Origin: Ancylostoma caninum
Taxonomy: Eukaryota > Nematoda > Chromadorea > Rhabditida > Ancylostomatidae
Direction: 5' to 3'
NCBI GenBank assembly: GCA_037903475.1
Contig: JBAJFG010000290.1
Coordinates: 682,001-746,000, forward strand
Length of the DNA stretch: 64,000 nucleotides
Position 1 is the first letter of the stretch. Every line of letters begins with the position of its first letter. The notes beneath the pieces were generated by a model. The model saw only the letters and a program-made list of their open reading frames with translations. It was not told the DNA's origin and made no database searches. The position numbers were made by a program, and so were the translations under genes. This document shows, one piece after another, positions 1 to 12,400 of this stretch.

Positions 1-479
1 GACGGTGGCGCAGACTCAGTCAAAGTGAGATATTAGTAAAATATTCAGGGACTGTTTTAAAAAGGCAGAATTTTCGTTAAGCAACTGGTAAAGCTCCTGT
101 ATTAGAAAAGGTGGCCTATAGCGCATAAAATCTATGTTTTCAAACAGAAAAAAACCATGGAAAGGTAAGGTGAACAGAATTTCGAAAAGGGCAGGTAAAA
201 TCCAGAAATCTGGGCACCATTCCACCTTTAATCTTCTTGTGCAACGTATTCAACACAATAGAAAACTAAAATCCAAAAAATCGCGCATGTTCTGCGGAGC
301 GCTGAAGCACAAAAACGCGACAGTTGAAATTCAAATTTTCGCGTGTAGCCATCCGGCAAAGAGAAAGACGCGACACTGGAACTGAAGAAATGGGAGAGCC
401 GGCCGCGTCGACACACAGCGGAGCGCCGCGGTAGCGAAAGTCTTTCAGGATGCTTGAATGACGACGAGCAACGACGCAT

Positions 480-540
480 ATAGATGGATGGCTGGATGGA
501 TGGATGGGGTGCCTGACGGGTGAATGGATAGATGGATGGG
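480..540. repeat. Degenerate TGGA microsatellite
   Basis: Repeated TGGA units with interruptions run through this stretch, inside a GC-rich island. This is low-complexity sequence; the frames open on the minus strand across it read as repeated Pro-Ser-Ile-like residues and are not taken as coding. Confidence 0.7.
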
Positions 541-1815
541 GCTGGCTTACTGGGCGGCGGTCGCGTTCTGGCGGATGGGTACACGTGGACCCGGTCTGGG
601 TGCCTTTTGCTATGATCCACGGAAATAGCAGCACATGTCACTATCGATCGGATCCTTTTTTCACAAGGAAAGGTATGTAGAGAGGGCACGCTGTACAGGA
701 GAAGAGTAGTGGAGGGGAGTTCCCACTATTTCCACTAACAAAACCTCTGTTCACATTGGTGGAGACCACTGAAAAGTGGCATTGCATCCCAGTGTTTTCC
801 CAAATTTCACACGTTTCGAAAACTATAATCTCGCGGGAACAGCCTAGCTCAGTAGATCTCAAACCAAAGAAGTTAGCAACAAACTTTCGAGTTTTACCAA
901 TAAACCTCCGAGTTGTCCTGGAAATATGCTCCCCCCCCCCCGAGAAAAAAGTGATTATTTGATGAAGTAATCACATTTTCAGATGTTTTGAAAGGCAAAA
1001 ACTTCATGCATGAGCAATTTTTCCACATTTTACATTCAAGCAGGATTTTATCGCATAATCCGCGGGTTTACAGCGAACGAACCCAAAATACGCCTCCAGT
1101 CAACCCTATCCATAATTACAGGAACAGCGTAGGTGACTTGAGCCACAGCATGCCTATCGTGTCACCGCTACTCGTCAAATAACTATAAAATCCTTTTTTT
1201 GGCGCATTTTTCCCCTTTCGTCGCAAATTCTAGAAAAGAATTATTGACAACTGCACTACAAACTCTTCCACAGTTCAGTTGTCGAACAGGAATAAGAAAG
1301 AGAGTGCAGAGAAGGAGAACAAAACAAGCACTTATTGCACGTGAAACGCACCCAACGCACAAACACACACTGCTGCACGGTTATATAAACATGCCAGTGT
1401 CATCGAATTCGATAACACGGCCTTGCAAGGGTGGAGGGGGAGGGCGGCGGTGTGCAGCAGTCTGTCGGCCCGCACATACCGAAAACATCTATTCAGGCAG
1501 TTGCGGGAAGGACGGACCGTATGCAGTGGAACAGGTACAAGCAGCAGGTTCTGGAACGTTCGTTGGGGCAACTTTTGAACGAGAAACGTCGGAGGAACGC
1601 CTGACATGACAGCTAGCAAACACTTCCAAGAAAATCATCAAATCGTTGCGAAACCGAGAACGAGAACGAGGATAGCGGACGGAGCAGCGCCGTCGCCACC
1701 GCCGCCGCAACCGCAACGATCGATGCCCATGCCGTAGGAGCGGCAGCAGCCGGACAGGCACGCGGCTGGCAATTAGAAAGCTCGCTGTGGGTGGCGAGTG
1801 GGAGGGGTTCGACTC

Positions 1816-1955
1816 CGACAGACAGACAGCCAGCCACACATACACACACACACGCATACACATACACACCGCTGCGGGAAACGCGGCGAACAAGAGGGGC
1901 GTGGAGGGTGCAGGTCGCGAACTGGCAGTGTGTGCGTGTGTGTGTGCATGCCTGG
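1816..1955. repeat. GACA / CA / GT microsatellite tracts
   Basis: A short GACA run at 1816-1829 is followed by CA-rich repeats to about 1869 and a GT-rich tract at about 1927-1950. They sit in the middle of a GC-rich island of roughly 900 bp. Such a combination is common near promoters, but no transcript can be tied to it here. Confidence 0.7.
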
Positions 1956-2527
1956 TAATGTCTGCACGCCTGCATGTGTGCGGTATTCAATGGTGGTCTG
2001 CAGCACACCACAGGCAGACAGACGACGGCCGGCAAACACGGCCGCTATTCACGAATATGGAAAGCAGCAGGTGCTGCTGCAAAAATAACGGGGGACGCGC
2101 GTTGTGTGGCGGGCGGCGGTGCTGGTGGTCTCACAATCGCCGTCACTGACGTGGCTTCCGTAATGTAATGTAATGGTTATGCGCGATTCTCGACCGCGCA
2201 TAGCTATATACCGTTTACGATGCGTGACGAGACGGTGCCAGGAACCATATTGCCGATGTGTTCCTCGTGTTACGGAAGCCGATCATAAACATAGACGAAA
2301 CCTCCGTTATTTCTTAGGATCTAAACTACTAGTGAATCGTATCAGTCGGAATTTCAATCTATTTACAACTTCCCATTCACCTTAGCTTTACAGTTCTCAC
2401 ATCATGTTGACAATTCGTCAACGAAGATTTATCCATCGATGGATTTGACAGAGCCTAACTATTTTTTGAGGCTGCGAATCAGCCCTACTCTGGAAATTCC
2501 CTGTGTTCTGGATGAAACAACCATGAG

Positions 2528-2620
2528 CTCGATGCATAATTGGGATCATCCAGGGTAAAAAAAAGTTACCATTAGCGGCAACACGTTCACCCTGGGCAAT
2601 CTCAATGATGCATCCAAGAG
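2528..2620. repeat. Family A palindromic element, copy 1
   Basis: The two ends are inverted copies of each other: GATGCAT plus a CCAGGGTAA motif on the left and TTCACCCTGGGCAA plus GATGCATCC on the right. The same arrangement recurs at 3104, 7316, 9328, 16952, 17398, 28254 and in a cluster at 54.0-54.9 kb. This copy is short and diverged in the centre. It is probably a non-autonomous DNA transposon relic; no target duplication was recognised. Confidence 0.65.
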
Positions 2621-2933
2621 CATGACACCCAAGTTAACCCGACAAAACTGCTTGCCATAAAAATGAACGGTATCAAACGACCGGAAACGAATGTTGGCGA
2701 ACTCCTAGAAACTTTCCTCATGCGAAAAAGTGCACTGGCACATTTTGACATGTACTATGACCTCATTCTTCACTGAGAAAGAAGGTAAAGGTTAAGCACC
2801 GGGTATGAGGGCCCCTGGTACAGTTGAGAGTGAGCGTTGTACATAGGTACGTCTATCTAGTGCTTTACCCCATGGCTTCGAGATAAACTTTTCGATGAAT
2901 GCCAGAAAAGGGTGAACTGGAAAGGGGGGGGGG

Positions 2934-2944
2934 GAGAGCAATCG
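2934..2944. repeat. G11 homopolymer
   Basis: An uninterrupted run of eleven G. It is one of ten G or C runs of nine or more bases in the window. Confidence 0.9.
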
Positions 2945-3103
2945 TGACTACTACGGGGAAACTCAATGATGAGTAGCTTTCAGATGTCAGGAATTTTGTA
3001 TTCAAATAGGACCAAGTCCCTTTCTGAATCTCAAGCACTCTGACATGGTTTACCCCTATACCTGGGTAAATACACTATATGCTAGCCTTCTGCATCTGAA
3101 AAC

Positions 3104-3228
3104 AGAGGCCGCAAGCATCACTGAGATCACCCAGGGTAAACGTGTTGGCACCACACGAATTTACCCATCCTCAGCACGGGTGTCAGCACTTTTACCATGG
3201 GTAATCGCCCTCAATGATGCAACCGGGC
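3104..3228. repeat. Family A palindromic element, copy 2
   Basis: This is a fairly complete 125-bp copy. The left arm runs from GCATCACTGAGATCACCCAG into GGGTAAACGTGTTGGC. The right arm mirrors it with TTTTACCATGGGTAATC and CTCAATGATGC. The centre has ACGAATTTACCCATCC and the inverted CACGGGTGTC. Confidence 0.75.
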
Positions 3229-4884
3229 AGAGATTTCAAAATAACTGGGGCGTTGATGCACACCACGCTGTAAACCATTCATTATGCCTCTAGTGAGGTG
3301 CAGGCGAGCCATAAGTAAACGTGCAACCTCTGCACGTGGCGCCTTGTTTTTCGTGAGTCGTCCGTTTCAAATTCCCATGCCATTAAAAAGGAGAACAGCC
3401 TTGTATATTGGTTCTTCCTCTGGCAAAACTCTGATGCTCAGCTGACGTCAACCAATATAATCCGCATAAAACGGGGCTTATGCCATGTCATTTGCATAAG
3501 ACCGGCTCTCGCATCGCGACAAAGAACGAACTGCATACTCTATAACCCGCCTCTTCGCCTGGTCAACTCAACAACATACCTCGTCCAAGGTCATACAAGT
3601 CGTGGAAAGAAAACTATTCAAGGACTAACTAGAGTTCAACGAACGAACGAGTCAGCGCCAGCACGCAAAACACATAGAGACGCTTTTTGCCGTGCGACGG
3701 CCATATGTCGTTCGGAGATATAACAATTAAAACCGGATGCGACGAAGAAACGAGCGACGCATGGCCGAGCTACGCAAGAAGTCGGTCGGGATAGTTTAGA
3801 TGCACAATGTGAACAGCGCTGCGCCCGACGAACGACAGGGGTGGGCTACGAATGTGGCTGCATTTCTGACATCATACACATTTTTAGCGGATCAACTGTA
3901 CTACCTACATATTTTATGGTAACCCTTTTTAAAGGAACTACGCACCTTAGCCATTTTAGGGTATTCCATGGAAAACCACCCCCAGCCATTTTATGGACAA
4001 ATCTAACCAAAAAAGGTTCTGAACGACATCGTCAAAAGAACACCTCGCCCAAAAATCTTGCACCTTTCATGGTCAAGTTCATCCAAGTTTTCTCAAAACT
4101 GCGTTCTATTCTTGTTGGTTCTATTCTCGAGGACGTTACTGGACGTGGGGACGTTGTCATTGCTAGTGGGAAAAAACGTCTCATACAAGGTTACAGAGAC
4201 CTTGAACCCATTCGCGACCTTTTCATGGCAAAGTGTAACCTCGACTTTTTTATTTTATGTTTCGTGGGACAATTCCCTAGCGGCTGACTTTATTATGTGA
4301 ATTGTTCCTACTCTTTCAAACTTACAAACTGTAGAATTATTCGAAGTCGAATTGTCGAGTTCCGAATAAATCGATAGCTACCTAACCTTATTTGGTCCTT
4401 GGTAATAGTTCGTAGAAATTTTTCCATGCTCTAGCTAGAGTTCTACTTTTAGTGGAGTCCATAACCTAGAAAAAAGGATATCTTTCAAAAAAAAACATGA
4501 AAAATACCAAAACAGTGACCATGTGAGATGGAAATCAATTATCTTCCTGATAGCTGTGTCCAGTTTCAAACGCTTTAAACATGTTGTCATCTCAGTGTTA
4601 ATTCACGCAAAGCAAACTGGCTGCAGTCACCTTGAAATCCTCGCTTCAAAAAGTAAAAACTTTCAAAAAACCGCTCTCCCGCCAGCTGCTGACCTTCACG
4701 TACGAACTTTGGCTCCAAACGTCCTCGGAATTCTTTCGTTTAATGATGCTATGCGCGCGAACAAATACAGCTGTGTACAGGACGCGCGACGCACGCGGAC
4801 GCAACCAACGGACGTCGCACCAGCCGGAGGACCACGGAAAAAGCAAAGATCAACGGAAAATAGATCATCGACAAGTGTTTGTTC

Positions 4885-4968
4885 ACAGCACACGTACAAA
4901 CACACACGCACACACACCCTCACACAAAACTCCTCGTGCGGGCGGGCGGGCGGGCGGACGGACGGGAG
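4885..4968. repeat. CA-rich and GGGC microsatellites
   Basis: A CA-rich tract (about 4885-4925) is followed by repeated GGGC/GGAC units (about 4937-4968). Both lie in a GC-rich island similar in style to the one at 1.3-2.2 kb. Confidence 0.75.
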
Positions 4969-6225
4969 GGCTTCTGACGCCGCTCTAGAGAGAATATGTA
5001 AGCAAATATCGGGCTACCATGGGGCTACGGGAAGTGTCGCTCTTCAATGAAGAGCCTCTTCAGGTCCTAGCATCCAGCATCGGCCACCATAATCTACCCT
5101 GAGCGATGAATGTCTTCCCTGTCTCTGCTAGAGCTTTTTTCTTACGCAGAAATACGCTGATCAATGATAAGACTAGGAGTACATGCGTGGAAAGGACACT
5201 TTTTCCGGGGAATTTCCAATGAGTGTCGCAAATCGAATTGGACAACATAACAAACCGATCTCGTTCAGCGTTTTTCCTACACAAATTAATACCTGACGAA
5301 AAAACACCTGACAGATTAAAATAGGACAACGCGGACAGCTCATTCGTTCCCTGACAATCCAGAAGAAGTCACTGGAACTGATAAGCTAATCTGCTATTGA
5401 AACGACAGGGTAATATCGCTCCCCAGGGGGCTGCTTTCAATCCAAAGCAATTTTGGAACTCGCCCGATGACGTAATCCCAGGAAAAACTGGCCATTCATC
5501 ACAAACCCACTCAGGACTGACAGCTCCGAATCTATTGGGAGATAGGATTCTTGACGAAGTAAAGCGACGGATTTGGATAAAAAGCAGCTTGGCCGAATGG
5601 GAACTGACGAGCAAGAGGAAATGAACGAGCGAAGACGTTCCAAAGAATCCAGGACCAGCAAAAAAAAAAAGGAAAATGGAGATCCTATTTTAGAAGAATG
5701 TTCTGGAGTCAGCGAGCTGGAAATCCATGCGTAAATGAGTCCGAGCTTACGATCTGAACCCTAAGAATACCAAGAATGTTAAAAGGCCATGTTTGTAAGA
5801 GCTGAGGGATTTAAACAACACTGCAAAATGAGTTTGGCCTTCACCTCCTCTGAGGGACAATGGAGCCAGTCCGCTTTTTGTGGGTGGCTCAAGGTCGGCG
5901 CCAATCTTAAAGTTTGATTAGTCTAGGCAGAAAAAAGGCGCAAATACGTCAAAAATCCACACAAGAATGTGCACTTTTGTTGTAAAGTAGCAATACGCAA
6001 AGAACAATGTTTCTCTTTCGATGAGAATGAGACGCAGAGAAGCTGCAGACTAACAATACGGAGAAGAGACATGAAAACAAGAAAAAAAACCTCGACAGAA
6101 AACAGTCTTTAATGCCATCTTGTAAGAGACGCAGGCGAGTAGACAGAGTGAAAGTGATAAATCGGCGTCGTCATCTTCGTCGTCGTCGTTTCGAGCCGCG
6201 AAAAAACACAAACGCGCAAACGTAC

Positions 6226-6423
6226 CGTGCCCACGATGGCCGACGACGCAGCACCGCTGGCTGCTGCTGCTGCTGCTGCGTCCTTGCCCTTTTTAGCGGC
6301 CTTGTTCGGATCGCGTCGTTTACGTCCTCGCTTCTTTTCGCGTTTCACACGACGCGCCTCCTTGCGAGCCTCGTGTTCCACACGTTTTCTGGCCTTCTCC
6401 TCACGACGTCGAATGTCTGCTTC
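6226..6423 (-). CDS. Exon 8: basic region with polyalanine
   Basis: The exon is 198 bp (66 codons, phase 0 to 0). It is preceded by a good acceptor (GGTTCCAG) and followed by a good donor (ACG then GTACGT). The peptide starts EADIRRREEKARKR, continues through arginine/lysine clusters (KREKKRGRKRRD) and ends with a run of seven Ala encoded mostly by GCA repeats, then a small Ala/Ser/Gly segment. The patch is strongly basic and would suit a nuclear localisation signal or nucleic-acid contact. GC-rich codons contrast with the AT-rich flanks, which supports coding. No stop is reached before the donor, so at least one more exon lies further left. Confidence 0.8.
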
Positions 6424-9400
6424 CTGGAACCAGGACCAGTTTGTTTAAAACAATAGAGAACACAGAATCAAAACCTATTTTTTCAGACATGGCTTCCATT
6501 TTAATGTAGGGTATTTCACCACTTTAAAGACTTCAGAGATCAGAGAGGAAAAGAACGGGGGAAAGTGTGCAGCAACTGGAGAGGAATGAGAGGAAAACAG
6601 CTTATCCGCATCGCTCAACTATTGTCGCATTTGAAATTGACTATAAGTGAATGGCTTCTATTCTACCACATTTAATATTCCTGCAACACAAATGAGAAAG
6701 ACCTAGAGGTCTTTTTGGGCTATGTGACTGCTCAGTGCTCTCTATGATTTCGTTTGTTGCTTCCTACATAATGTTTTGATGACTACGCTGATTCAGCGGT
6801 GTTATCGTTCCATCAGGGTCAGTCATAGGATTTCTTTAGCAACATTTCCGTTATTAATTTCATGTCGTGTGAGAAAAAGTGATTAGTTTCTTTTTTCTCT
6901 CAGTAACGTTAACAGTAACTGGTTTACAACCTGATTTTCCTCTAATGTGCCTTAATTGCAGGTCTGAATGGGACTGTGCAAGAGCAGATTCGAGAAAAAA
7001 TTTCGTTTGAAGTAAAAACTGAGACGTTCGGCAAAAAAAGCCTTTTCAGCGTCGTTCCACTCAGTAGAGATCGGATTTTACGCTATAATACGGAAATTTG
7101 TTGCGATCTTGAGTGGTTACCGTGTCAAGACTGGATACAGACCTTCTTGGGGTACAGATTCAGGGAAGGGGGGGGGGGGGGTAACCCAAGCGGTGCAGGA
7201 TTGACCGGTGTGGAAATGTAATCGTCTCATGCAGCTTTGAAGAGTATTTGAGGGAGTATGAAGAGACAAACAAAAAATTCCAGCAACAGAGATTGCAGGA
7301 CGGCTTGGTAATGTATAAGAGCATAGCCTGCATCACTGGATTTACCCAGGGTAAATTTGTTGGCGTCCGTATTAAGGGCGGATGAATTTGAGGGGTTTAA
7401 TACGTTCACCCTGGGCAATTCCAATGAGACATACGGCATGTGTGTCCTGGCTTAGATTGTCAAAAAAAAAAAAGACTTCCATCATTGAATAAAAAATTTA
7501 TATGTCATTGTTAATGCCATAAGTAGCGGTTAGCCTATTCGGGGACCCCGCAGATGAACCCACAAAGTGATCACATCCCTTCTTCGCAATTAATACCTCA
7601 AGGTTTAGCCTACATTTTTAAACGCTACTTAGTAGGACACGTTTGACTTCCGCACTGCTTTGATAACGACACAATCGACGATCGTAAAATGAATTATTAA
7701 TCGCTGCAGGATCCACGTAGCCGTCAACTTGAAAAAGAGAAAAACTAAGATAAGAATTCAAAGAAAGCCACCGTTATCAGTTCTCCAACAGTTCTCCTAC
7801 CGTCAGTTTTTCCGTAACACGGCAGTAATCAGTTATCAGCTCAACGACGAGGAAAAAAACCGCTCTGTTACTGTGGTCTAATGCGCTCATCTTTTTTCTG
7901 ATGATTACACAGACAGCTGATCACACCACATTTTACTGGCAAATCTCGTTGCTAAATATTGTGACAGTTATCTTTGGCAACGAAATTTACACAGTAACCA
8001 CGTATAGATGGCAGAAAAACATTGAAAAACATGCAGGAGAAAATTGGTTCTTTTCTGTTCTTTGCATCCTATCTTATCTATTCCTCTTGAGAACACTTCC
8101 CAACTACGACTTCATTCTGCAAAGTGCAGTAGACAGCCGCTCTGTCTGGTTTTTCATAGAAGGCGAAAAAAATGGATCCAAGGAACAATCAGCGCATCAT
8201 GGAGAAAAAAAACCAGACGAATATTGTCACGTTGCGAAACGTCAAACACCAGAATAATACACATTTTCGCAACGCTCAATTCAACCTTTACCCAACGCAA
8301 CCGACCTGTTCAGCTTTCCACTGCTTCTTCAGCTGCTTATCGACAACGACAACACTTCCGGCAGCAGCGGCAGCTTTCTGGATCGCTTTCGCGTCTCGAA
8401 GAGTCTTCTTCAGTAACGTGTGGCGCGATTTCCGTTCTCGGCGTAGTTTCTCTCTTTTTTGACTTCGAAGTCGTTTTCGTTGAAGTCTTGCAGCCTTCTC
8501 GATCGAACGCTAAAAGCATAATTAGATCACGTCATTCAATTAGACAAACTTTCAACGATGCTTTTTTGCTGCAGGTTTGCGTGAATTTGTCGCAACGACT
8601 TATAGAACACGGGGGTAGGCCAGGCTATAGAACTTACAGGAATAGAAAAATCCTATCGATATGTACACAAACGGAAAGGAAATATCACTATGGAAGAGAT
8701 TTCTTGCAAGAAAAGTGCATTATAAGGTAAAATGATAGCAGTGCAAATATTTGCCGATGAAATATTAGCCAGAGCGGATTGGGTTTTTTTGTGAAACAAA
8801 ATCTGGTGATGAAAGTACAGCACAACGCCAATCAATGCCCACCATGCTGGGCAGGGTTTAAATGAAATTCAGCACCGGGGCTGACAAGGTTTGATGTGTC
8901 AATAGCTGGGTCCTAACTGCTAGAATACATTCAGACACATCATCAGGAACTGCAACACAATTCAGCCTTTTCCCGAATGTTACTAATGTTAAGACGCTAA
9001 ACCTAAATGCCATAGATTCCAAATTTTCCGCATATTTCTGTGTATTTTCCCTCTAACACAGCAGAATCCTTCAATAGACATCTACTGAAAAGACAGCTGC
9101 TCAATAAAGAAAAGGTAAGTCCACCATAAAAAGCGAAAAACTTGTATATCCAATTAGTTACAACAGAACTAGCGCTATTATGCTAACCCACAACATTTAC
9201 TAACCAAACCATGGAGAGCAGCAGAAATTATCGTAGTAAAGAAGTGGTTGCGCGTAGAAACGAATCTCGCTAAGAAAGAAAGAACTGTCACGAAGCGCAG
9301 CGAAAGACGACTCAATAATGTTGTTCAAGCCTGAGACTGAAGCATTATTGAGATTACCAGAGTAACAGTGTTAACAACACACAAACTTACCCATCGTCTA

Positions 9401-12400
9401 TAAGTTTACTCTGGGTAACCCAATGATGCGCCCAGGCCTTGCTTCTCAGGTATCCTAACCCACTACATCAACGCTCCCAGAAATTTGATACTCTTTTTAC
9501 AGGCCAATAGGGCATGTAACTCAAGCACCGTGAAAGCTTCAATATTCTCCAGGGTGGTCTGCAACCCTATCCGCCAAAGTCCGGAACTAACCCATCACCA
9601 AATCACTACGCCTAACCCAAATCCTAAAAAAGAAACGATATATATGGCATCGAAACAACATCGGCTCGAACGACGACGCTCTGGGGAACAATGATTTTTC
9701 AAACACCCCAGGGAGCGATGGCGGAAGGAAAAGCAACGCATCGCGTCAGTTGATGATAAATATAGGGCAGACCGCTGGCAGAGAAGCAGCTTATAGTGCA
9801 CAACAAGAACAGAGACCTTATTTGCACCAATAAAATTGTGCTGCGCAATGTTTCCCGTAAACATCAAAGAGCAATGGATCACTTGATCACGTGCCAAATA
9901 GATGCATTCCCTCTCAAAATCAACAAACCGTGTCGTTATCAGCGGCCGCCAATCCAAAGTGTTGTCGTCGTCGGCCAGGCGATGACCTCATCGCTGATAA
10001 CGTGCTCCAAATAAAGGGTGTAAAAACGTGGCAACGCTCATCGATCAGATCGGTGGACATTTTCACGGGGGTTGTTAAGCAAAGCGAGGGGTCGACCGCT
10101 GAGCAAAGGATTGCTGCGCCGACAATCACTCAAATCTCGTCTTATTTCAGACTATCATAGTAGGGAATTCAGCTCAAATTGCAGTTTGCGCCGAGGATTC
10201 ACCAACTCGCAAGAGCGAGCGAACGAGTCAGTCCCTCTCAGTGTCGTCCCATTAAACCCCAAGAAACATAGGGTTCGGATTTTCTATGAGAATGAATGAT
10301 GCAAATCTTACAACTAAGACATGTGTGCTCGTGCAAAACACGGTTTTTTTAATCGATAGTTTTATACCAGCAATGGTCAAATCCATGCAAAACCCATGCA
10401 CACCAATGCAGAATCCAGGCACGTGATTGAGAAAATCGTGAGTTTTCCATGGGTTCTGCATCGAATTTACATCGGATTTTGGAGACACATGGGTTTTGCA
10501 TGGATTTGGCCAGTGCCGGTATAGAACTATTGGTTAAAAAATCGTGTTTTGCACGAGCACGCATGTCTTAGTCGTGGGATCTGCATCTTTCCATCTCATG
10601 CGAAACACGGTACCCAGGCTTCTTGAGTTGAAGCAAAAAGGAAACACTCATTTGAATAGTATTGATTTTGGAAGATCCAATTCAATATTCTGAGCCTATT
10701 TTAATGGATAAGGTGGAATCGCAATATCGCAATCTAATACCATGTTTAGATAATCCCACACATGATTAAATGAAAAAGCTGATTCATTCCGGATGGAAAA
10801 CCCTATGCATCAGAAACTTCCACACGTAAACAATATTCAAAGGGTCCAATTAATAGCATGAGGGATTCTAGCAAAACAAATATCCCAGCTGACTGACTAT
10901 CACACCACCCCATCCATATGTGATCTCTGTTCTTTTGCACACTGCATGCTCCACGAATAACAACTAACGCGCTTATCACCCCATGGCACATGACACTTCG
11001 TGTATCGCATTGCACGTCGTGCTCCACGCCGTCCACGCAGCCTCCTCAAAACAGCAACAGGTGGATGAGCGACGGGACGGGGAAAATCAGCTGCCCGAGG
11101 GGCGAACAGGCGGCAATAGGCCATATGTCTTGGGCGATCGGGCGCCGTAAACACACATCCTGGTGTGTGAGTGTCGCCTCGAATTTCGATCTCTGTGCCC
11201 GCTGCTGCTGCACAAAGGGATGGGCAAAAACTCCGGCACACAATGCTTCTCAGTGATAAATTGCATGCTATCGTGACTGTTCCTCTTCTTGAGCTTGTTC
11301 TCCGCTCAAGATGAAGAAAAGCACTTCAGCTGGTACAATTAGGGGTTTAGGAAATATTTTCCCCTGGATGATTGTCGTTCTCGTTACTTCCGCCTGAATG
11401 CTATTGTTTTCGTCTTTGTTTCATTACTGAAAAGCTCACGTCCATCATGGCATCAGAGGTCAGTAAATTCTATACTTAGGATCGAATAAAAATCTAATAA
11501 TTCTGTTACTTTGATTATAAACTCGGGAAACAACTTGAACATCCAGATAATCGTAATGAGAAAGCCCATAAGATCTTCTTCTCTCTCATACAGCACTAAA
11601 CTGGTCTCCAATATTGGAACATTCGAATTTTCCATTTATTCGAAATATTCGATTTCGAATGGATGGAAAATTTGAGTGCTGCAACATAGGGAACCAACGC
11701 AGTGCTGTATGAGAGAGAAGAAAAGCTCAAGGGCTTTCTCATTCTCGTATATTTCGATGCTTGAATTGTTTACTAAATTGTTAATTCAAGTAACAAAATT
11801 ATTCAGTTTTTATTCGGCTTCAAGTATAGCAAATTCCTCTCTACCAACCTAACTCATGTTATAATTCTGGGAATGACACCTTGTGCTTGGATTGGAGCAC
11901 TTGGTAAACTTCACGTATCAAAGCGTACTTCTAAGATAGGAAATTCCACTTCCATGGGCTTATCGCTCCCGACACATGACCCTCCTTCAGCCGTAAAAAG
12001 CATAAACCCACGGAAGATAAGATAACAAGAGTCCACGTCAGAGACTGTGCCCTATTAATCGGTTTGACAAATAGTCAGACACTGAGCTGATCCCAGACTA
12101 CGTCTCATCCAGATAAACAACCATAAAATAGAACAAAATAGTACGAAAGCTTCCAGAACTGAACTCTTCCACTGCTACGACCGTTAACAGCAACAAACTG
12201 TTCTCTGGTGCTAGGAAAATAACCTCTATAGGTATGACTCATACCATCAAGACTTCCAAGTCAACAAGACTCTCAATTGCCACTCTTCACGCACAATGAA
12301 ACTGCAAACTCTCACAAACAGCGTGAAACAAGTGTGCACTTCCAAAAGCACGTGGTCAATACTGTTGCAAGAAGCACAGCACTATAAATTTAAGGCCAGA

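Larger units (their letters stand above)
1..6225. other. 5' flank of the window, no supported gene
   Basis: I find no exon here with both convincing splice sites and a continuing frame. The minus-strand gene ending at 6226 must have further exons, but none could be placed. The stretch has GC-rich islands at about 380-640, 1280-2160, 3600-3840 and 4780-4980, with degenerate microsatellites, C and G homopolymers at 931-941 and 2934-2944, and two palindromic repeat copies at 2528-2620 and 3104-3228. Open frames across the GC-rich islands occur on both strands at once, with low-complexity translations, so they are not called as genes. Confidence 0.5.
6424..8305 (-). other. Intron 7 of the minus-strand gene
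   Basis: A 1,882-bp intron by the exon model. It contains a G14 run at 7168-7181 and a family A palindrome at 7316-7440. I see no further exon in it. Confidence 0.5.

Noticed and set aside
228..689. 153-codon minus-strand open frame
   Set aside because: Much of it is the TGGA microsatellite read as Pro/Ser/Ile repeats.
1803..1815. B-box-like GGGGTTCGACTCC suggesting a tRNA
   Set aside because: No A box at the right distance and no cloverleaf in the preceding 60 bases.
3841..4287. 148-codon plus-strand open frame
   Set aside because: No domain or codon pattern, no splice sites, and antisense stops are few; probably chance.
4523..5050. 175-codon plus-strand open frame
   Set aside because: It runs through CA and GGGC microsatellites, giving a repetitive Thr/His/Arg translation; low-complexity DNA rather than a gene.
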